Source of the DNA: Comamonadaceae bacterium
GTDB taxonomy: Bacteria; Pseudomonadota; Gammaproteobacteria; Burkholderiales; Burkholderiaceae_C
Direction of reading: 5' to 3'
Assembly: GCA_947450765.1 (NCBI GenBank)
Contig: CANFXC010000021.1
Location: 1-39,063 of the forward strand
DNA length: 39,063 nt
This document shows, piece after piece, positions 9,276-18,503 of this stretch; positions within the stretch are counted from its first letter, which is position 1; every line of letters begins with the position of its first letter. Both the position numbers and the translations under genes were made by a program. The notes beneath the pieces are model-generated. The model searched no databases and was not told where the DNA came from. It saw only the letters and a list, made by a program, of their open reading frames with translations.

Positions 9276-9842
9276 ATGCAAGACCTTGATGCCGGTCCCA
9301 AGATCATGGGGGACGATGGCGAGTTCCACGTGCAGGACGACGCGGTAGACCTCTCCGGAACAAGCCTTGAAGCCTGGGCGGCACTGGGTATTTTTTGGTT
9401 ACTGGGTCTGACCGTTTTCTACCAGTTTTTCACCCGTTACGTGCTCAATGACTCGGCCGCATGGACCGAAGAAATTGCCCGCTACCTGCTGATTGGCGTG
9501 GTGTTTATAGGTGCCTGTATCGGGGTCAGCAAGAACAACCACATCCAGGTGGACTTCTTCTTCAAATTCATGTCACCCCGACTAGCCCGCAGCATGTCGA
9601 CCGTGGTTGATCTACTGCGCGTGCTGTTCCTGATTGCCTTCGCAGTTCTGACGCTGATGATGATGCTGCGCCTGAGCCATGCGCGCATGACGATGGTTGA
9701 TTTGCCGATGAACCTAGTCTATGCCTTCAGCCTGGTTGGCTTCACTGTCATGAGTTGGCGCGCGATTCAAGTCGCCCGCCGTCACTGGAAGCGCGGCTAC
9801 AGCGTGCTTGAACGACCCGAAACCTCTTTCGAAGACGCTTGA
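9276..9842 (+). CDS. dctQ: TRAP transporter small permease (DctQ family)
   Basis: 188 residues with four predicted membrane segments at about 29-48, 67-86, 107-128 and 146-163. The conserved DctQ feature is VLNDSAAWTEEIARYLLIGVVF, followed by KNNHIQVDFF. It joins DctM in the sodium-driven import complex of the inner membrane. The ATG lies 3 bases after the dctP stop. There is no distinct ribosome site, and an internal ATG at 9306 is an alternative start. The N-terminal acidic extension of about 28 residues is slightly longer than usual for the family. Confidence 0.9.
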   Translation: MQDLDAGPKIMGDDGEFHVQDDAVDLSGTSLEAWAALGIFWLLGLTVFYQFFTRYVLNDSAAWTEEIARYLLIGVVFIGACIGVSKNNHIQVDFFFKFMSPRLARSMSTVVDLLRVLFLIAFAVLTLMMMLRLSHARMTMVDLPMNLVYAFSLVGFTVMSWRAIQVARRHWKRGYSVLERPETSFEDA

Positions 9843-9854
9843 GAAAAACATCCC

Positions 9855-11252
9855 ATGCTGAAAATAATTTTTCTGTTGCTGCTGAGCGGTGGCATACCGG
9901 TGGCGCTGGCCATGGCGGGTTCAGCGCTGGTGTATATCTGGTGGACAGGCGGCCTACCGCCGTACGTGGTGATCCACCGGATGATCAGTGGGATCGACAG
10001 CTTTCCGCTGCTGGCCGTTCCTTTTTTCATTTTGGCTGGTAACCTGATGAACAACGCCGGCATCACCAACCGCATCTATAACTACGCGCTAGCACTGGTC
10101 GGATGGATGAAGGGCGGGCTCGGCCATGTCAACATTTTGGGCTCGGTGATTTTTGCGGGCATGAGCGGCACGGCGATTGCTGATGCAGCCGGTCTGGGCA
10201 CGATCGAGATCAAGGCGATGACTGACCATGGCTACAGCAAGGAATTTTCGGTCGGTGTGACGGCCGCCTCTGCAACCCTAGGCCCCATCATCCCGCCAAG
10301 TCTGCCCTTTGTGATCTACGGCATGATGGCCAACGTCAGTGTCGGCTCGCTGTTCCTAGCCGGTATTTTGCCGGGCGTGCTGATGGCCATTTTGATGATG
10401 CTGACCGTCAGCTACTTTGCCTATAAAAACAAGTGGGGCGGTGACGTCAAGTTTGAGTGGCCCCGCGTCATTAAGGCGCTGATCGAAACTGCCGTGGTGA
10501 TCAGTTGGCCGTTGACGATGTGGTTGCTGATTGTCCATGGCGGTCTGCCTGCGCAACTGACCGTGTTTGTTGGCCTCGTCGTGCTCTTCATGGCCGACAA
10601 GGTCTTCAAGTTCCAGGCCGCGCTGCCCATCATGACACCCGTCTTGCTGATTGGCGGCATGACGGCCGGTATCTTCACACCGACCGAAGGCGCGATCGCT
10701 GCCTGCCTGTGGGCCATGGTTCTCGGGTTTTTCTGGTACCGCACGCTGAACTTCAAAGCCTTCGTCAAGGTTTGTCTGGACACCGTAGAAACCACCGCGA
10801 CGGTGCTCTTCATTGTGGCTGCAGCCAGCATTTTCGGCTGGATGCTGACCGCCACCGGCGTGACTGCTGCTATTGGTGAATGGGTGCTGGGTTTTACCCA
10901 AAACCCGTACATGTTTCTATTTCTGGCCAATCTCCTGATGCTCTTCGTCGGCTGTTTTCTGGAGCCGACAGCCGCCATCACGATCCTGGTGCCCATCCTC
11001 GTGCCGATCTGCCAGCGTCTGGGCATTGATCTGGTCCATTTCGGACTGGTGATGGTGCTGAATCTGATGATTGGCTTGTTGCACCCACCGATGGGCATGG
11101 TGCTGTTTGTGCTCGCCAGGGTCGCCAAGCTGTCAGTTGAGAGAACCACCATGGCCATCCTCCCGTGGCTGGTGCCGCTGCTGGGCAGCCTGGTCATCAT
11201 CACCTACATCCCGTCCCTGGTGCTTTGGCTTCCCAATATGGTTTTCAAATAA
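9855..11252 (+). CDS. dctM: TRAP transporter large permease (DctM family)
   Basis: 465 residues, very hydrophobic, with about 12-13 membrane segments. Family blocks include PLLAVPFFILAGNLMNNAGI, GSVIFAGMSGTAIADAAGLG, ATLGPIIPPSLPFVIYG and the C-terminal NLMIGLLHPPMGMVLFV. It is the transport channel that moves substrate delivered by the binding protein, driven by a sodium gradient. It follows dctQ by 12 bp, and its stop codon is directly followed by the ATG of the UxaA-family gene with no spacer, indicating one transcript. The length of the segment around residues 180-270 is a little above the usual 425-residue DctM, consistent with the longer variants. Confidence 0.93.
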   Translation: MLKIIFLLLLSGGIPVALAMAGSALVYIWWTGGLPPYVVIHRMISGIDSFPLLAVPFFILAGNLMNNAGITNRIYNYALALVGWMKGGLGHVNILGSVIFAGMSGTAIADAAGLGTIEIKAMTDHGYSKEFSVGVTAASATLGPIIPPSLPFVIYGMMANVSVGSLFLAGILPGVLMAILMMLTVSYFAYKNKWGGDVKFEWPRVIKALIETAVVISWPLTMWLLIVHGGLPAQLTVFVGLVVLFMADKVFKFQAALPIMTPVLLIGGMTAGIFTPTEGAIAACLWAMVLGFFWYRTLNFKAFVKVCLDTVETTATVLFIVAAASIFGWMLTATGVTAAIGEWVLGFTQNPYMFLFLANLLMLFVGCFLEPTAAITILVPILVPICQRLGIDLVHFGLVMVLNLMIGLLHPPMGMVLFVLARVAKLSVERTTMAILPWLVPLLGSLVIITYIPSLVLWLPNMVFK

Positions 11253-12779
11253 ATGACACCCTTCATACGCCTCCATCCTTCCGACGATGTCCTGATTGCC
11301 CGCGCCCAACTGGTGGGCGGTGCCAGCATCGAAAACATCACCGTCAAAGGCCTGATCCCCGCCGGCCACAAAGTGGCTACCCACCCGCTGGCTGCTGGCG
11401 ACCCGGTACGTCGCTACAACCAAATCATCGGCTTTGCCAGCAGGGCCATTGCCGCCGGTGAACATGTTCACAGCCATAACCTGGACATGGGTCCCAACAA
11501 AGGTGACTTCGAACGCGACTACGCATTTGGCGCTGATGTCAAACCCGAACCGGCGCGGCTTGAAGCCAGCTTCATGGGTATCAAACGCGCAGACGGGCGT
11601 GTTGCCACCCGAAACTACATCGGTATTTTGTCCAGCGTGAATTGCTCAGCCACAGCAGCGCGCGCCATTGCTGATCACTTTTCTCGCCACAACCATCCGG
11701 CTGCACTCGCTGATTTTCCAAACGTCGATGGCGTTATAGCGTTGACACACGGCACCGGCTGCGGCATGGATGGCGACGGCATGGGCATGCAGTTGTTGCG
11801 GCGCACGCTCACTGGGTATGCAACGCACGCCAATTTCGCGGCCGTGCTGGTCGTCGGCCTTGGCTGTGAATCGAATCAGATCAATGCTTGGTTGGCTAAC
11901 AGCAGCCTGCAAGAAGGCGCGACCCTGCGCGTCTTTAATATTCAGGACAGCGGTGGCACCGGAAAGACTGTCGCCAAGGGCATCGCGCTGGTCCATGACA
12001 TGCTGCCCAAGGCCAATGCGGTCAAACGTGAACCTTGCAGCGCAGCCCACATCACGATCGGTCTTCAATGCGGCGGCTCCGACGGTTATTCCGGCATCAG
12101 CGCCAACCCGGCATTGGGTGCTGCGGTTGACCTGCTGGTGGCCCACGGCGGCTCAGCTATTCTGAGCGAGACTCCAGAAATTTATGGTGCGGAGCACTTG
12201 CTGACGCGTCGGGCGGTGAAGCGCGAAGTCGGCGAAAAACTGATTCAACGCATCAAATGGTGGGAGCATTACACCGCCATTAACCAAGGCGAAATGAACA
12301 ACAACCCCTCGCCTGGGAACAAGGCCGGTGGACTGACCACCATCCTGGAAAAATCGCTGGGGGCGGTCGCCAAAGGCGGCACTAGCAACTTGCAAGCCGT
12401 CTATGAATACGCCGAAAAGGTGACGGCGCATGGCTTTGTCTACATGGACACGCCGGGCTACGACCCGGTCAGCGCAACGGGTCAAGTCGCTGGCGGTGCC
12501 AACCTGATTTGCTTCACCACGGGCCGCGGCTCAGCCTATGGCTGTGCACCATCGCCCTCACTGAAGCTGTCAACCAACACCGCGTTGTGGCAAAAGCAAG
12601 AAGATGACATAGACATCAATTGCGGCGAGATCATCGACGGCACCAGCAGCGTTGCCGAGATGGGCCGGCGAATTTTTGACCGCGTGCTGGCCACAGCCTC
12701 CGGTGAAAAAAGTAAAAGTGAATTACATGGGTACGGACAGAACGAGTTTGTACCTTGGCAGGTCGGCGCAGTCATGTGA
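11253..12779 (+). CDS. UxaA-family altronate/sugar-acid dehydratase
   Basis: 508 residues. An N-terminal SAF domain (about 1-95) is fused to the UxaA catalytic region. Hallmarks are FMGIKRADGRVATRNYIGI, VNCSAT, HGTGCGMDGDG, VVGLGCE, LQCGGSDGYSGISANPALG and GNKAGGLTTILEKSLGA. Family enzymes are iron-dependent dehydratases for D-altronate or D-galactarate, giving 2-keto-3-deoxy acids. The start codon touches the dctM stop, so the enzyme very probably acts on the TRAP substrate. D-altronate is the textbook substrate, but with a KDF-type SDR nearby and no kdgK or kdgA in the window another aldonate is equally possible. The name uxaA is therefore not assigned firmly. Confidence 0.9.
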   Translation: MTPFIRLHPSDDVLIARAQLVGGASIENITVKGLIPAGHKVATHPLAAGDPVRRYNQIIGFASRAIAAGEHVHSHNLDMGPNKGDFERDYAFGADVKPEPARLEASFMGIKRADGRVATRNYIGILSSVNCSATAARAIADHFSRHNHPAALADFPNVDGVIALTHGTGCGMDGDGMGMQLLRRTLTGYATHANFAAVLVVGLGCESNQINAWLANSSLQEGATLRVFNIQDSGGTGKTVAKGIALVHDMLPKANAVKREPCSAAHITIGLQCGGSDGYSGISANPALGAAVDLLVAHGGSAILSETPEIYGAEHLLTRRAVKREVGEKLIQRIKWWEHYTAINQGEMNNNPSPGNKAGGLTTILEKSLGAVAKGGTSNLQAVYEYAEKVTAHGFVYMDTPGYDPVSATGQVAGGANLICFTTGRGSAYGCAPSPSLKLSTNTALWQKQEDDIDINCGEIIDGTSSVAEMGRRIFDRVLATASGEKSKSELHGYGQNEFVPWQVGAVM

Positions 12780-12827
12780 TCGCTTGAATACTTCTTAAAA
12801 CCTGTCAAGACTGAATCTCTGCAGACC

Positions 12828-13895
12828 ATGCACAAAACTCACCAAGCTACCGATTTACGCACACACGTGGCAGCTGTTTTAAGGGCCGCTGGCAGTTCTC
12901 AAGAAGAGGCCACCACCGTCGCTGACAATTTAGTTGAAGCCAATCTGCGGGGGCACGACTCGCATGGCGTCGGCATGCTGCCGCGTTATGTGGAGGCCGT
13001 CCTTGAAGGCGGCCTCAAACCCAATAGCAACGTCCACCTGCGAATGGACACGGGCACCCTCCTCAACCTTGACGGACAGCGCGGCTACGGTCAGGTCATC
13101 GGTGAGCAGGCCATGCGATTGGGCATCGATCGGGCCCAACAGCACGGCAGTTGCATCATGACGCTGGGCAACACGCACCACTTGGGCCGCATCGGTCACT
13201 TCGCTGAAATGGCCGTGGCGAAGGGCTTGGTCTCACTGCATTTTGTCAACGTGTTGTCACGACCGGTTGTCGCGCCCTTTGGCGGTGCCGACGGGCGTTA
13301 TGGCACAAATCCATGCTGCATTGGCATCCCGCTGGTGGGGCGCCCGCCTTTCCTGCTCGACTTTGCCACCAGCCGGGTGGCGCAAGGCAAGATGCGCGTT
13401 GCTCACAACGAAGGCCGAACAGTCGCGCCGGACACCTTGATTGACGAGCACGGCCGACCCACGACCAACCCGGGCGTCGTTGTCGTCCCGCAAAGCAATG
13501 GTTTGTTCGGCGCATTGCTTGCATTTGGCGAACACAAGGGCTACGGCTTGGCTGTCGCCTGCGAGTTATTAGGCGGCGCACTGACGGGCGGTGGCACGTG
13601 GCACAAACCCACCGACCCCAAGGTTCGAACCATTCTCAACGGCATGTTGACCATCTTGATTGACCCCACCAAACTGGCGACGCAAGTCTCGTTTGAAGAA
13701 GAGGCTTTAGCCTTCGTTGACTGGCTGAAAGCCGGACCCGTGAGCGACGATTTTGATGCCGTACAGGTCGCTGGCGAGCCAGAACGGCTGACCCGCGCGC
13801 AGCGCCAAATTGAAGGCATTCATATCGATGACCAGACCTGGCGCGAAATCGTTGCAACGGGGCAAAAAGTCAATGTCAAAGTACCCAACCAATGA
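12828..13895 (+). CDS. Ldh2/YlbC-family NAD(P)-dependent 2-hydroxyacid dehydrogenase
   Basis: 355 residues, a complete member of the malate/L-lactate/ureidoglycolate dehydrogenase family, which has its own non-Rossmann NAD fold. Visible blocks are NLVEANLRGHDSHGVGMLPRY, GNTHHLGRIGHFAEMA (active-site histidine region), FGGADGRYGTNPCCIGIP, LDFATSRVAQGK and GEHKGYGLAVACELLGG. Substrates in the family include L-lactate, L-malate, ureidoglycolate, L-sulfolactate and 2,3-diketogulonate. Given the upstream pathway, oxidation of a short 2-hydroxyacid product (lactate or glycolate type), or of an aldonate, is plausible. It begins 48 bp after the dehydratase gene, with only a poor ribosome site. Confidence 0.9.
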   Translation: MHKTHQATDLRTHVAAVLRAAGSSQEEATTVADNLVEANLRGHDSHGVGMLPRYVEAVLEGGLKPNSNVHLRMDTGTLLNLDGQRGYGQVIGEQAMRLGIDRAQQHGSCIMTLGNTHHLGRIGHFAEMAVAKGLVSLHFVNVLSRPVVAPFGGADGRYGTNPCCIGIPLVGRPPFLLDFATSRVAQGKMRVAHNEGRTVAPDTLIDEHGRPTTNPGVVVVPQSNGLFGALLAFGEHKGYGLAVACELLGGALTGGGTWHKPTDPKVRTILNGMLTILIDPTKLATQVSFEEEALAFVDWLKAGPVSDDFDAVQVAGEPERLTRAQRQIEGIHIDDQTWREIVATGQKVNVKVPNQ

Positions 13896-14005
13896 CGCAG
13901 ACGCATGGATTTTTAAGATCAAAGCTAGGGTAGATGCTAATGAAATAGCAATGTGGCAATGGTAAAAATGTTGAGATTCATTCAAACGTACTTTTTCAGG
14001 TGTAT

Positions 14006-15082
14006 ATGGCTGCAGTACAGATTAAAAATGTTGAAAAATATTTCGGCGAAACCCACGTTATCCGGGGTGTAGACATTGACATCGAGGACGGTCAATTCAC
14101 CGTCCTTGTCGGACCCTCAGGGTGCGGCAAATCAACGCTGCTGCGAATGATTGCCGGCCTTGAAGAAATTGGCTCTGGCGACATCTTCATCAGCGGGAAA
14201 CGTGTCAACAACATGATGCCCAAAGAGCGGGACATTGCCATGGTGTTCCAAAATTACGCGCTGTATCCACACATGACCGTCCGCGACAACATGGCTTTCA
14301 GCCTGATGCTCGCGAGACAGCCCAAGTCCGTGGCGGATGAACGGGTGATGAAGGCCGCGAATATCCTGGGTCTCGTCGATCTCTTAGATCGCTTTCCGCG
14401 CCAGCTTTCAGGCGGCCAACGGCAGCGTGTGGCGATGGGGCGTTGCATCGTGCGTGACCCGCAGGTGTTTCTTTTCGATGAACCTTTATCCAACTTGGAC
14501 GCCAAGCTTCGGGTTCAGATGCGGACCGAGATCAAAGAGCTGCATCAGCGCCTGAAAACGACGTCTGTTTATGTCACGCACGACCAGATCGAAGCGATGA
14601 CCATGGCCGACAAAATTGTCGTGATGCGGGATGGACTCGTTGAACAAACGGGCTCACCGCTGGAGCTGTACGACTATCCTGCCAATCAATTTGTCGCCGG
14701 CTTTATCGGATCGCCGTCCATGAATTTTCTGCCTGGTGTGCTACGCCGCAGTGGCGGCACTGCCGTGGTCGAACTCGCTGGCGGGCTTCGCATTCCCGCC
14801 CCCGTTCAGGCCGGTGGTCAAGACGGACAAAACGTTGTTTTCGGCACGCGCCCGGAGCACATGGAGCTGACGGACGCCAGCACAGGCGTCGCCACTGAAG
14901 TCATCGTCGTTGAACCCACTGGGGCAGACACGCAGATCTTCAGCAAGATTGCGGGCGTCGAAGTTACCAGCGTATTTCGGGAGCGTCACACCTTCCGGCC
15001 GGGTGAAACCATTCATCTCAGACCCGATCCTGCACGCGCCCATTTGTTTGATGCCGCCAGCGGCAAGCGACTGGCAACCTGA
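14006..15082 (+). CDS. Sugar ABC transporter ATP-binding protein (UgpC/MalK type)
   Basis: 358 residues. Walker A GPSGCGKST (36-44), signature LSGGQ (134-138), Walker B ending D158-E159 and the switch H192 (THDQ) are all intact. The C-terminal part (about 236-358) is the OB-like MalK regulatory domain (FIGSPSMNFLPG, GTRPEHMEL). It drives the two permeases at 16556 and 17506. The ATG at 14006 is preferred over a GTG at 14000 because AGG lies 5 bases before it and MAAVQIKNV matches family starts. It is the first gene of the ABC set, 110 bp after the Ldh2 gene; no clear promoter was seen in that gap. Confidence 0.95.
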   Translation: MAAVQIKNVEKYFGETHVIRGVDIDIEDGQFTVLVGPSGCGKSTLLRMIAGLEEIGSGDIFISGKRVNNMMPKERDIAMVFQNYALYPHMTVRDNMAFSLMLARQPKSVADERVMKAANILGLVDLLDRFPRQLSGGQRQRVAMGRCIVRDPQVFLFDEPLSNLDAKLRVQMRTEIKELHQRLKTTSVYVTHDQIEAMTMADKIVVMRDGLVEQTGSPLELYDYPANQFVAGFIGSPSMNFLPGVLRRSGGTAVVELAGGLRIPAPVQAGGQDGQNVVFGTRPEHMELTDASTGVATEVIVVEPTGADTQIFSKIAGVEVTSVFRERHTFRPGETIHLRPDPARAHLFDAASGKRLAT

Positions 15083-15121
15083 GTTTTTTTTCTTGCTTGA
15101 CCCAACCCTAAGGAGATGTTC

Positions 15122-16438
15122 ATGTCGGATTTGAATCGTCGTAAGTTCCTGGAAAAAACCTCGGCTGCAGCTGGCGTCGTAGCGGCACCGATGATGTGGC
15201 CGAGCACGGCCCATGCTCAATGGAATAACCAGCCCGAAAAAGGCGCAAAACTGCGCGTATTACGCTGGAGCCGCTTTGTGCAAGGTGACATCGACGCCTA
15301 CATGTTGAATGTCAAAAAATTCACCGAGAAGACTGGAATCGAAGTACGGGTTGACAACGAAGGCTGGGAAGACGTCAGACCCAAGGCAGCCGTAGCCGCC
15401 AACACCGGTTCTGGCCCAGACATCATTTTGTCAACCAATGACGATGCCAACCTTTACCCTGACAAGCTGCTGGATGTGACCGATCTGGCCACCTATCTGG
15501 GAAACAAGTATGGTGGCTGGTACCCGGCCTGTGAGGCCTACCTGCGACCGGATGGCAAGAAGTGGATCGGCTTAGGGCTAGGCGCTTCGGGTGCCTACAT
15601 GGTGTACCGCCAAAGCCATCTGAAGGCGGCCGGCTTCGACACCTTTCCGAAAGACACAGATGGCTTTCTGCGGATGCTGAAAGCGCTGAAGGCCAAGGGC
15701 ACACCGGCCGGTTTTGCACTTGGCAACGCTACCGGTGATGCGGTGTGGACGAACTGGCTGATCTGGTCGCATGGCGGCAAGTTAGTCGACGCCAACAACA
15801 AAGTTGTGATCGACAGCCCGGAAACCATCAAGGCACTTGAGTATGGCAAAGAGATGTACGCCACCTTTGTCCCTGGCACGCTGTCATGGCTCGACCCCAA
15901 CAACAACAAAGCGTTCCTGGACGGCCAGATCAGCGTCACCAACAACGGTATCTCCATCTACTACGCGGCAAAAAATTCGACTGATCCGAAGGTTCATGAA
16001 CTGGCCGCCGACATCAATCACGCGGCGTACCCCATTGGCCCTGTCGGTGTGCCGACCGAGTCGCATCTGTTCTTCAATCAGATGATCATGAAGTACACCA
16101 AGTACCCGAAAGCCGCCAAGGAGTTCCTGCGCTTCATGATGGAGAAAGAACAGTTCGACCCATGGCTGACTGGCGCAGGTGGCTACATCGCGCAACCGCT
16201 CGCGGCCTACGAGAAGAGTCCCATCTGGACGGCGGATCCGAAGAACGCGGTCTACAGCAACGGCGTCAAAAACATGCGTCCTGCCGGCTACGCAGGCAAG
16301 CTGGGTTACGCCTCAGCGGGCGCCGGCGCCGACTTCATCGTCGCCAACATGGTGGCCGAAGCAGCCAGCGGCGCCAAGACGCCGAAGGAAGCCGCCGAAC
16401 GCGCTCAGAAACGAGCCGAACGCTATTACAAAGTCTGA
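15122..16438 (+). CDS. Sugar ABC transporter binding protein, Tat-exported
   Basis: 438 residues, family 1 extracellular solute-binding protein. The leader contains a twin-arginine motif (NRRKFLEKTSAAAG) with a cleavage region near STAHAQW, so it is probably exported folded through Tat. The mature part shows SBP features (VDNEGWEDVRPKAAVAANTGSGPDI; aromatic-rich ligand cleft). AGGAG ends 6 bases before the ATG at 15122; an in-frame ATG at 15116 would abut it and is rejected. It is encoded between the ATPase and permeases. A hairpin follows the gene, probably helping its mRNA outnumber that of the permeases. The sugar or polyol bound is unknown. Confidence 0.92.
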   Translation: MSDLNRRKFLEKTSAAAGVVAAPMMWPSTAHAQWNNQPEKGAKLRVLRWSRFVQGDIDAYMLNVKKFTEKTGIEVRVDNEGWEDVRPKAAVAANTGSGPDIILSTNDDANLYPDKLLDVTDLATYLGNKYGGWYPACEAYLRPDGKKWIGLGLGASGAYMVYRQSHLKAAGFDTFPKDTDGFLRMLKALKAKGTPAGFALGNATGDAVWTNWLIWSHGGKLVDANNKVVIDSPETIKALEYGKEMYATFVPGTLSWLDPNNNKAFLDGQISVTNNGISIYYAAKNSTDPKVHELAADINHAAYPIGPVGVPTESHLFFNQMIMKYTKYPKAAKEFLRFMMEKEQFDPWLTGAGGYIAQPLAAYEKSPIWTADPKNAVYSNGVKNMRPAGYAGKLGYASAGAGADFIVANMVAEAASGAKTPKEAAERAQKRAERYYKV

Positions 16439-16478
16439 TCAACGTGCTTCTTAACGCGTCTTTGACAGACTAGTACAG

Positions 16479-16511
16479 CCACCCAGGTTGCCCATGAGGG
16501 GACCTGGGTGG
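16479..16511 (+). terminator. Intercistronic hairpin between binding protein and permease genes
   Basis: CCACCCAGGT (16479-16488) pairs perfectly with ACCTGGGTGG (16502-16511). The loop contains a further CCC-ATGA-GGG, so nearly the whole 33 bases can fold. A T-rich stretch follows from about 16519 to 16530, separated by 8 bases. It may be a leaky terminator or a 3'-end-protecting stem that raises binding-protein mRNA relative to permease mRNA. Confidence 0.65.
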
Positions 16512-16555
16512 TGGCGTCATTTCATTTTTTATTGCAGGCTCGACTGAACTTCACC

Positions 16556-17461
16556 ATGCTCCAAAAACTGCAAAACAGCCGCAATGCCTTGGGCTTGCTT
16601 TTCATGTTGCCGGCCGCGATATTGCTGGTGCTGTTTCTAACTTACCCACTGATCCTGGGTGTCTGGCTCGGCTTCACAGACACCAAAATCGGCCGCGACG
16701 GTGTATGGATCGGACTTGAGAACTACCTCTTTCTGCTTGGCGATGACAGCGTCACACAGCTGGCCTTGTTCAACACTTTGTTTTATACCTTTGTCGCCAG
16801 CGTGCTCAAATTCGGCTTGGGGCTGTGGCTGGCGATTCTGCTGAATCAACAGCTTCCCTGCAAAACTTTTTTTCGCACGATCATCCTGTTGCCTTACATC
16901 GTGCCGACGGCCTTGTCTGCCATTGCTTTTTGGTGGATCTACGACTCGCAATTCTCAGTTTTGAGTTGGCTTTTCATGAAAATGGGCTTGATCGACCACT
17001 ACATCGATTTTCTCGGTGACCCATGGAACGCACGCTTTGCAACGATCGCGGCCAACGTCTGGCGCGGTGTGCCGTTTGTCGCCATCACGCTGCTGGCCGG
17101 TCTGCAAACGATTTCACCCTCGCTGTATGAAGCTGCGGCCATTGATGGCGCCAGCGGCTGGCAGCGTTTTCGCTTCATCACACTGCCTTTGCTGACGCCG
17201 ATCATCGCGGTGGTCATGACCTTCTCAGTGCTGTTCACCTTCACGGACTTCCAATTGATCTACGTCCTCACACGCGGTGGCCCGCTGAATGCAACGCACT
17301 TGATGGCGACCTTGTCTTTCCAACGGGCTATTTCCGGGGGAGCCTTGGGCGAAGGCGCTGCCATTGCAATTGCCATGGTGCCCTTCTTGTTGGCCTCGAT
17401 TCTTTTCAGCTACTTTGGTTTGCAGCGTCAAGCCTGGCAACAGGGCGGAAGCGACAAGTAA
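16556..17461 (+). CDS. Sugar ABC transporter permease (MalF/UgpA type)
   Basis: 301 residues from this start, with six membrane segments. The cytoplasmic EAA loop that contacts the ATPase is clear (YEAAAIDGASGWQRFRFITLPLL). The start is uncertain: GTG codons at 16508 and 16511 give longer forms with a GAGGGG ribosome-like site, but they lie inside the hairpin stem. The ATG at 16556 begins MLQKLQNSRNALGLLFMLPAA, which matches the family N-terminus, although its ribosome site is weak. It pairs with the permease at 17506. Confidence 0.9.
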   Translation: MLQKLQNSRNALGLLFMLPAAILLVLFLTYPLILGVWLGFTDTKIGRDGVWIGLENYLFLLGDDSVTQLALFNTLFYTFVASVLKFGLGLWLAILLNQQLPCKTFFRTIILLPYIVPTALSAIAFWWIYDSQFSVLSWLFMKMGLIDHYIDFLGDPWNARFATIAANVWRGVPFVAITLLAGLQTISPSLYEAAAIDGASGWQRFRFITLPLLTPIIAVVMTFSVLFTFTDFQLIYVLTRGGPLNATHLMATLSFQRAISGGALGEGAAIAIAMVPFLLASILFSYFGLQRQAWQQGGSDK

Positions 17462-17505
17462 GCACTTCATGAACTCCTGCAACCCATTTTTCTATTAAGG
17501 CACTC

Positions 17506-18378
17506 ATGAAACAACAGGACAACGACAGCCCGGGCATGAGCTTTCTCGACTCAGTGCCACGCCGCGCAGTCACCGTTTATATTCCGCTGGTCATTTTCGT
17601 TTTTGTACTCCTCTTTCCGTTTTACTGGATGACGATCACAGCGTTCAAACCAGACACAGAACTGCTTTCTCGGGATGGCAATCCATTTTTGCTGATCGCC
17701 CCAACGTTGGCTCACTTCAAGAAACTGATTTTCGATACGGCCTACCCTGAATGGCTCTGGAACACCGTCATCGTCTCGGTGGTTTCAACCTTTGTCTCTC
17801 TGGCGGCTTCAGTACTGGCAGCGTATGCCATCGAACGCCTGCGTTTCAAGGGCTCAAGGCAAGTGGGCTTGAGCGTTTTTCTGGCCTATCTCGTGCCGCC
17901 ATCCATCTTGTTCATTCCGCTGGCAGCGATTGTTTTTCAACTCGGCTTATTCGACACACGCTGGGCTTTGATACTCACCTACCCCACCTTTCTGATTCCA
18001 TTTTCCACTTGGCTGTTGATGGGTTACTTCCGATCGATTCCCTATGAACTGGAAGAATGCGCACTGATTGACGGCGCCACCCGTTTTGAAATTCTCTGGA
18101 AGATCATCCTGCCGCTGGCAGTACCCGGCTTGATTTCGGCAGGTATTTTTGCCTTCACCTTGTCTTGGAACGAGTTCATTTACGCGCTGACCTTTATCTC
18201 ATCTTCGGAGGTCAAAACAGTCGCAGTGGGCACGATCACTGAGCTGGTGGATGGCGACGTCTACCACTGGGGGCCGTTGATGGCAGGCGCGCTTCTGGGC
18301 TCCTTGCCCGTGGCCATCATCTATTCGTTCTTCGTAGAATATTACGTGTCCGGCATGACAGGTGCTGTTAAAGAATAA
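17506..18378 (+). CDS. Sugar ABC transporter permease (MalG/UgpE type)
   Basis: 290 residues, six membrane segments, with the EAA loop EECALIDGATRFEILWKIILPLAVPG. The N-terminal tail (about 1-22) is polar and cytoplasmic. TAAGG lies 5 bases before the ATG. It completes the importer with the ATPase at 14006, binding protein at 15122 and permease at 16556. It ends 125 bp before the IlvD-family gene; that gap has a weak dyad at 18401-18422 but no convincing terminator, so read-through to the enzyme genes is likely. Confidence 0.93.
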   Translation: MKQQDNDSPGMSFLDSVPRRAVTVYIPLVIFVFVLLFPFYWMTITAFKPDTELLSRDGNPFLLIAPTLAHFKKLIFDTAYPEWLWNTVIVSVVSTFVSLAASVLAAYAIERLRFKGSRQVGLSVFLAYLVPPSILFIPLAAIVFQLGLFDTRWALILTYPTFLIPFSTWLLMGYFRSIPYELEECALIDGATRFEILWKIILPLAVPGLISAGIFAFTLSWNEFIYALTFISSSEVKTVAVGTITELVDGDVYHWGPLMAGALLGSLPVAIIYSFFVEYYVSGMTGAVKE

Positions 18379-18503
18379 CTCGCCAGGTGGCACGTCGATT
18401 GCAGGCCATGTATCGGTCCTGCTTCTTTCACTATGCAGCAGACGACACAGCGCGTATTCACGTTGATGGGTCCAACTGTTGTTCACAAATTTAAGGATGT
18501 TTC

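Noticed and set aside
10356..11203. Antisense ORFs opposite dctM
   Set aside because: Low-complexity translations without domains, opposite a clear membrane permease gene.
15056..15091. GCCAG/CTGGC with an 8-T run after the ABC ATPase gene
   Set aside because: The 5-bp stem is weak, lies inside the coding end and is separated from the T-run by 8 bases; not convincing as a terminator.
18401..18422. GCAGGCC...GGTCCTGC dyad in the 125-bp gap before the IlvD-family gene
   Set aside because: A bulged 7-bp stem without a proper T-tract; could occur by chance.
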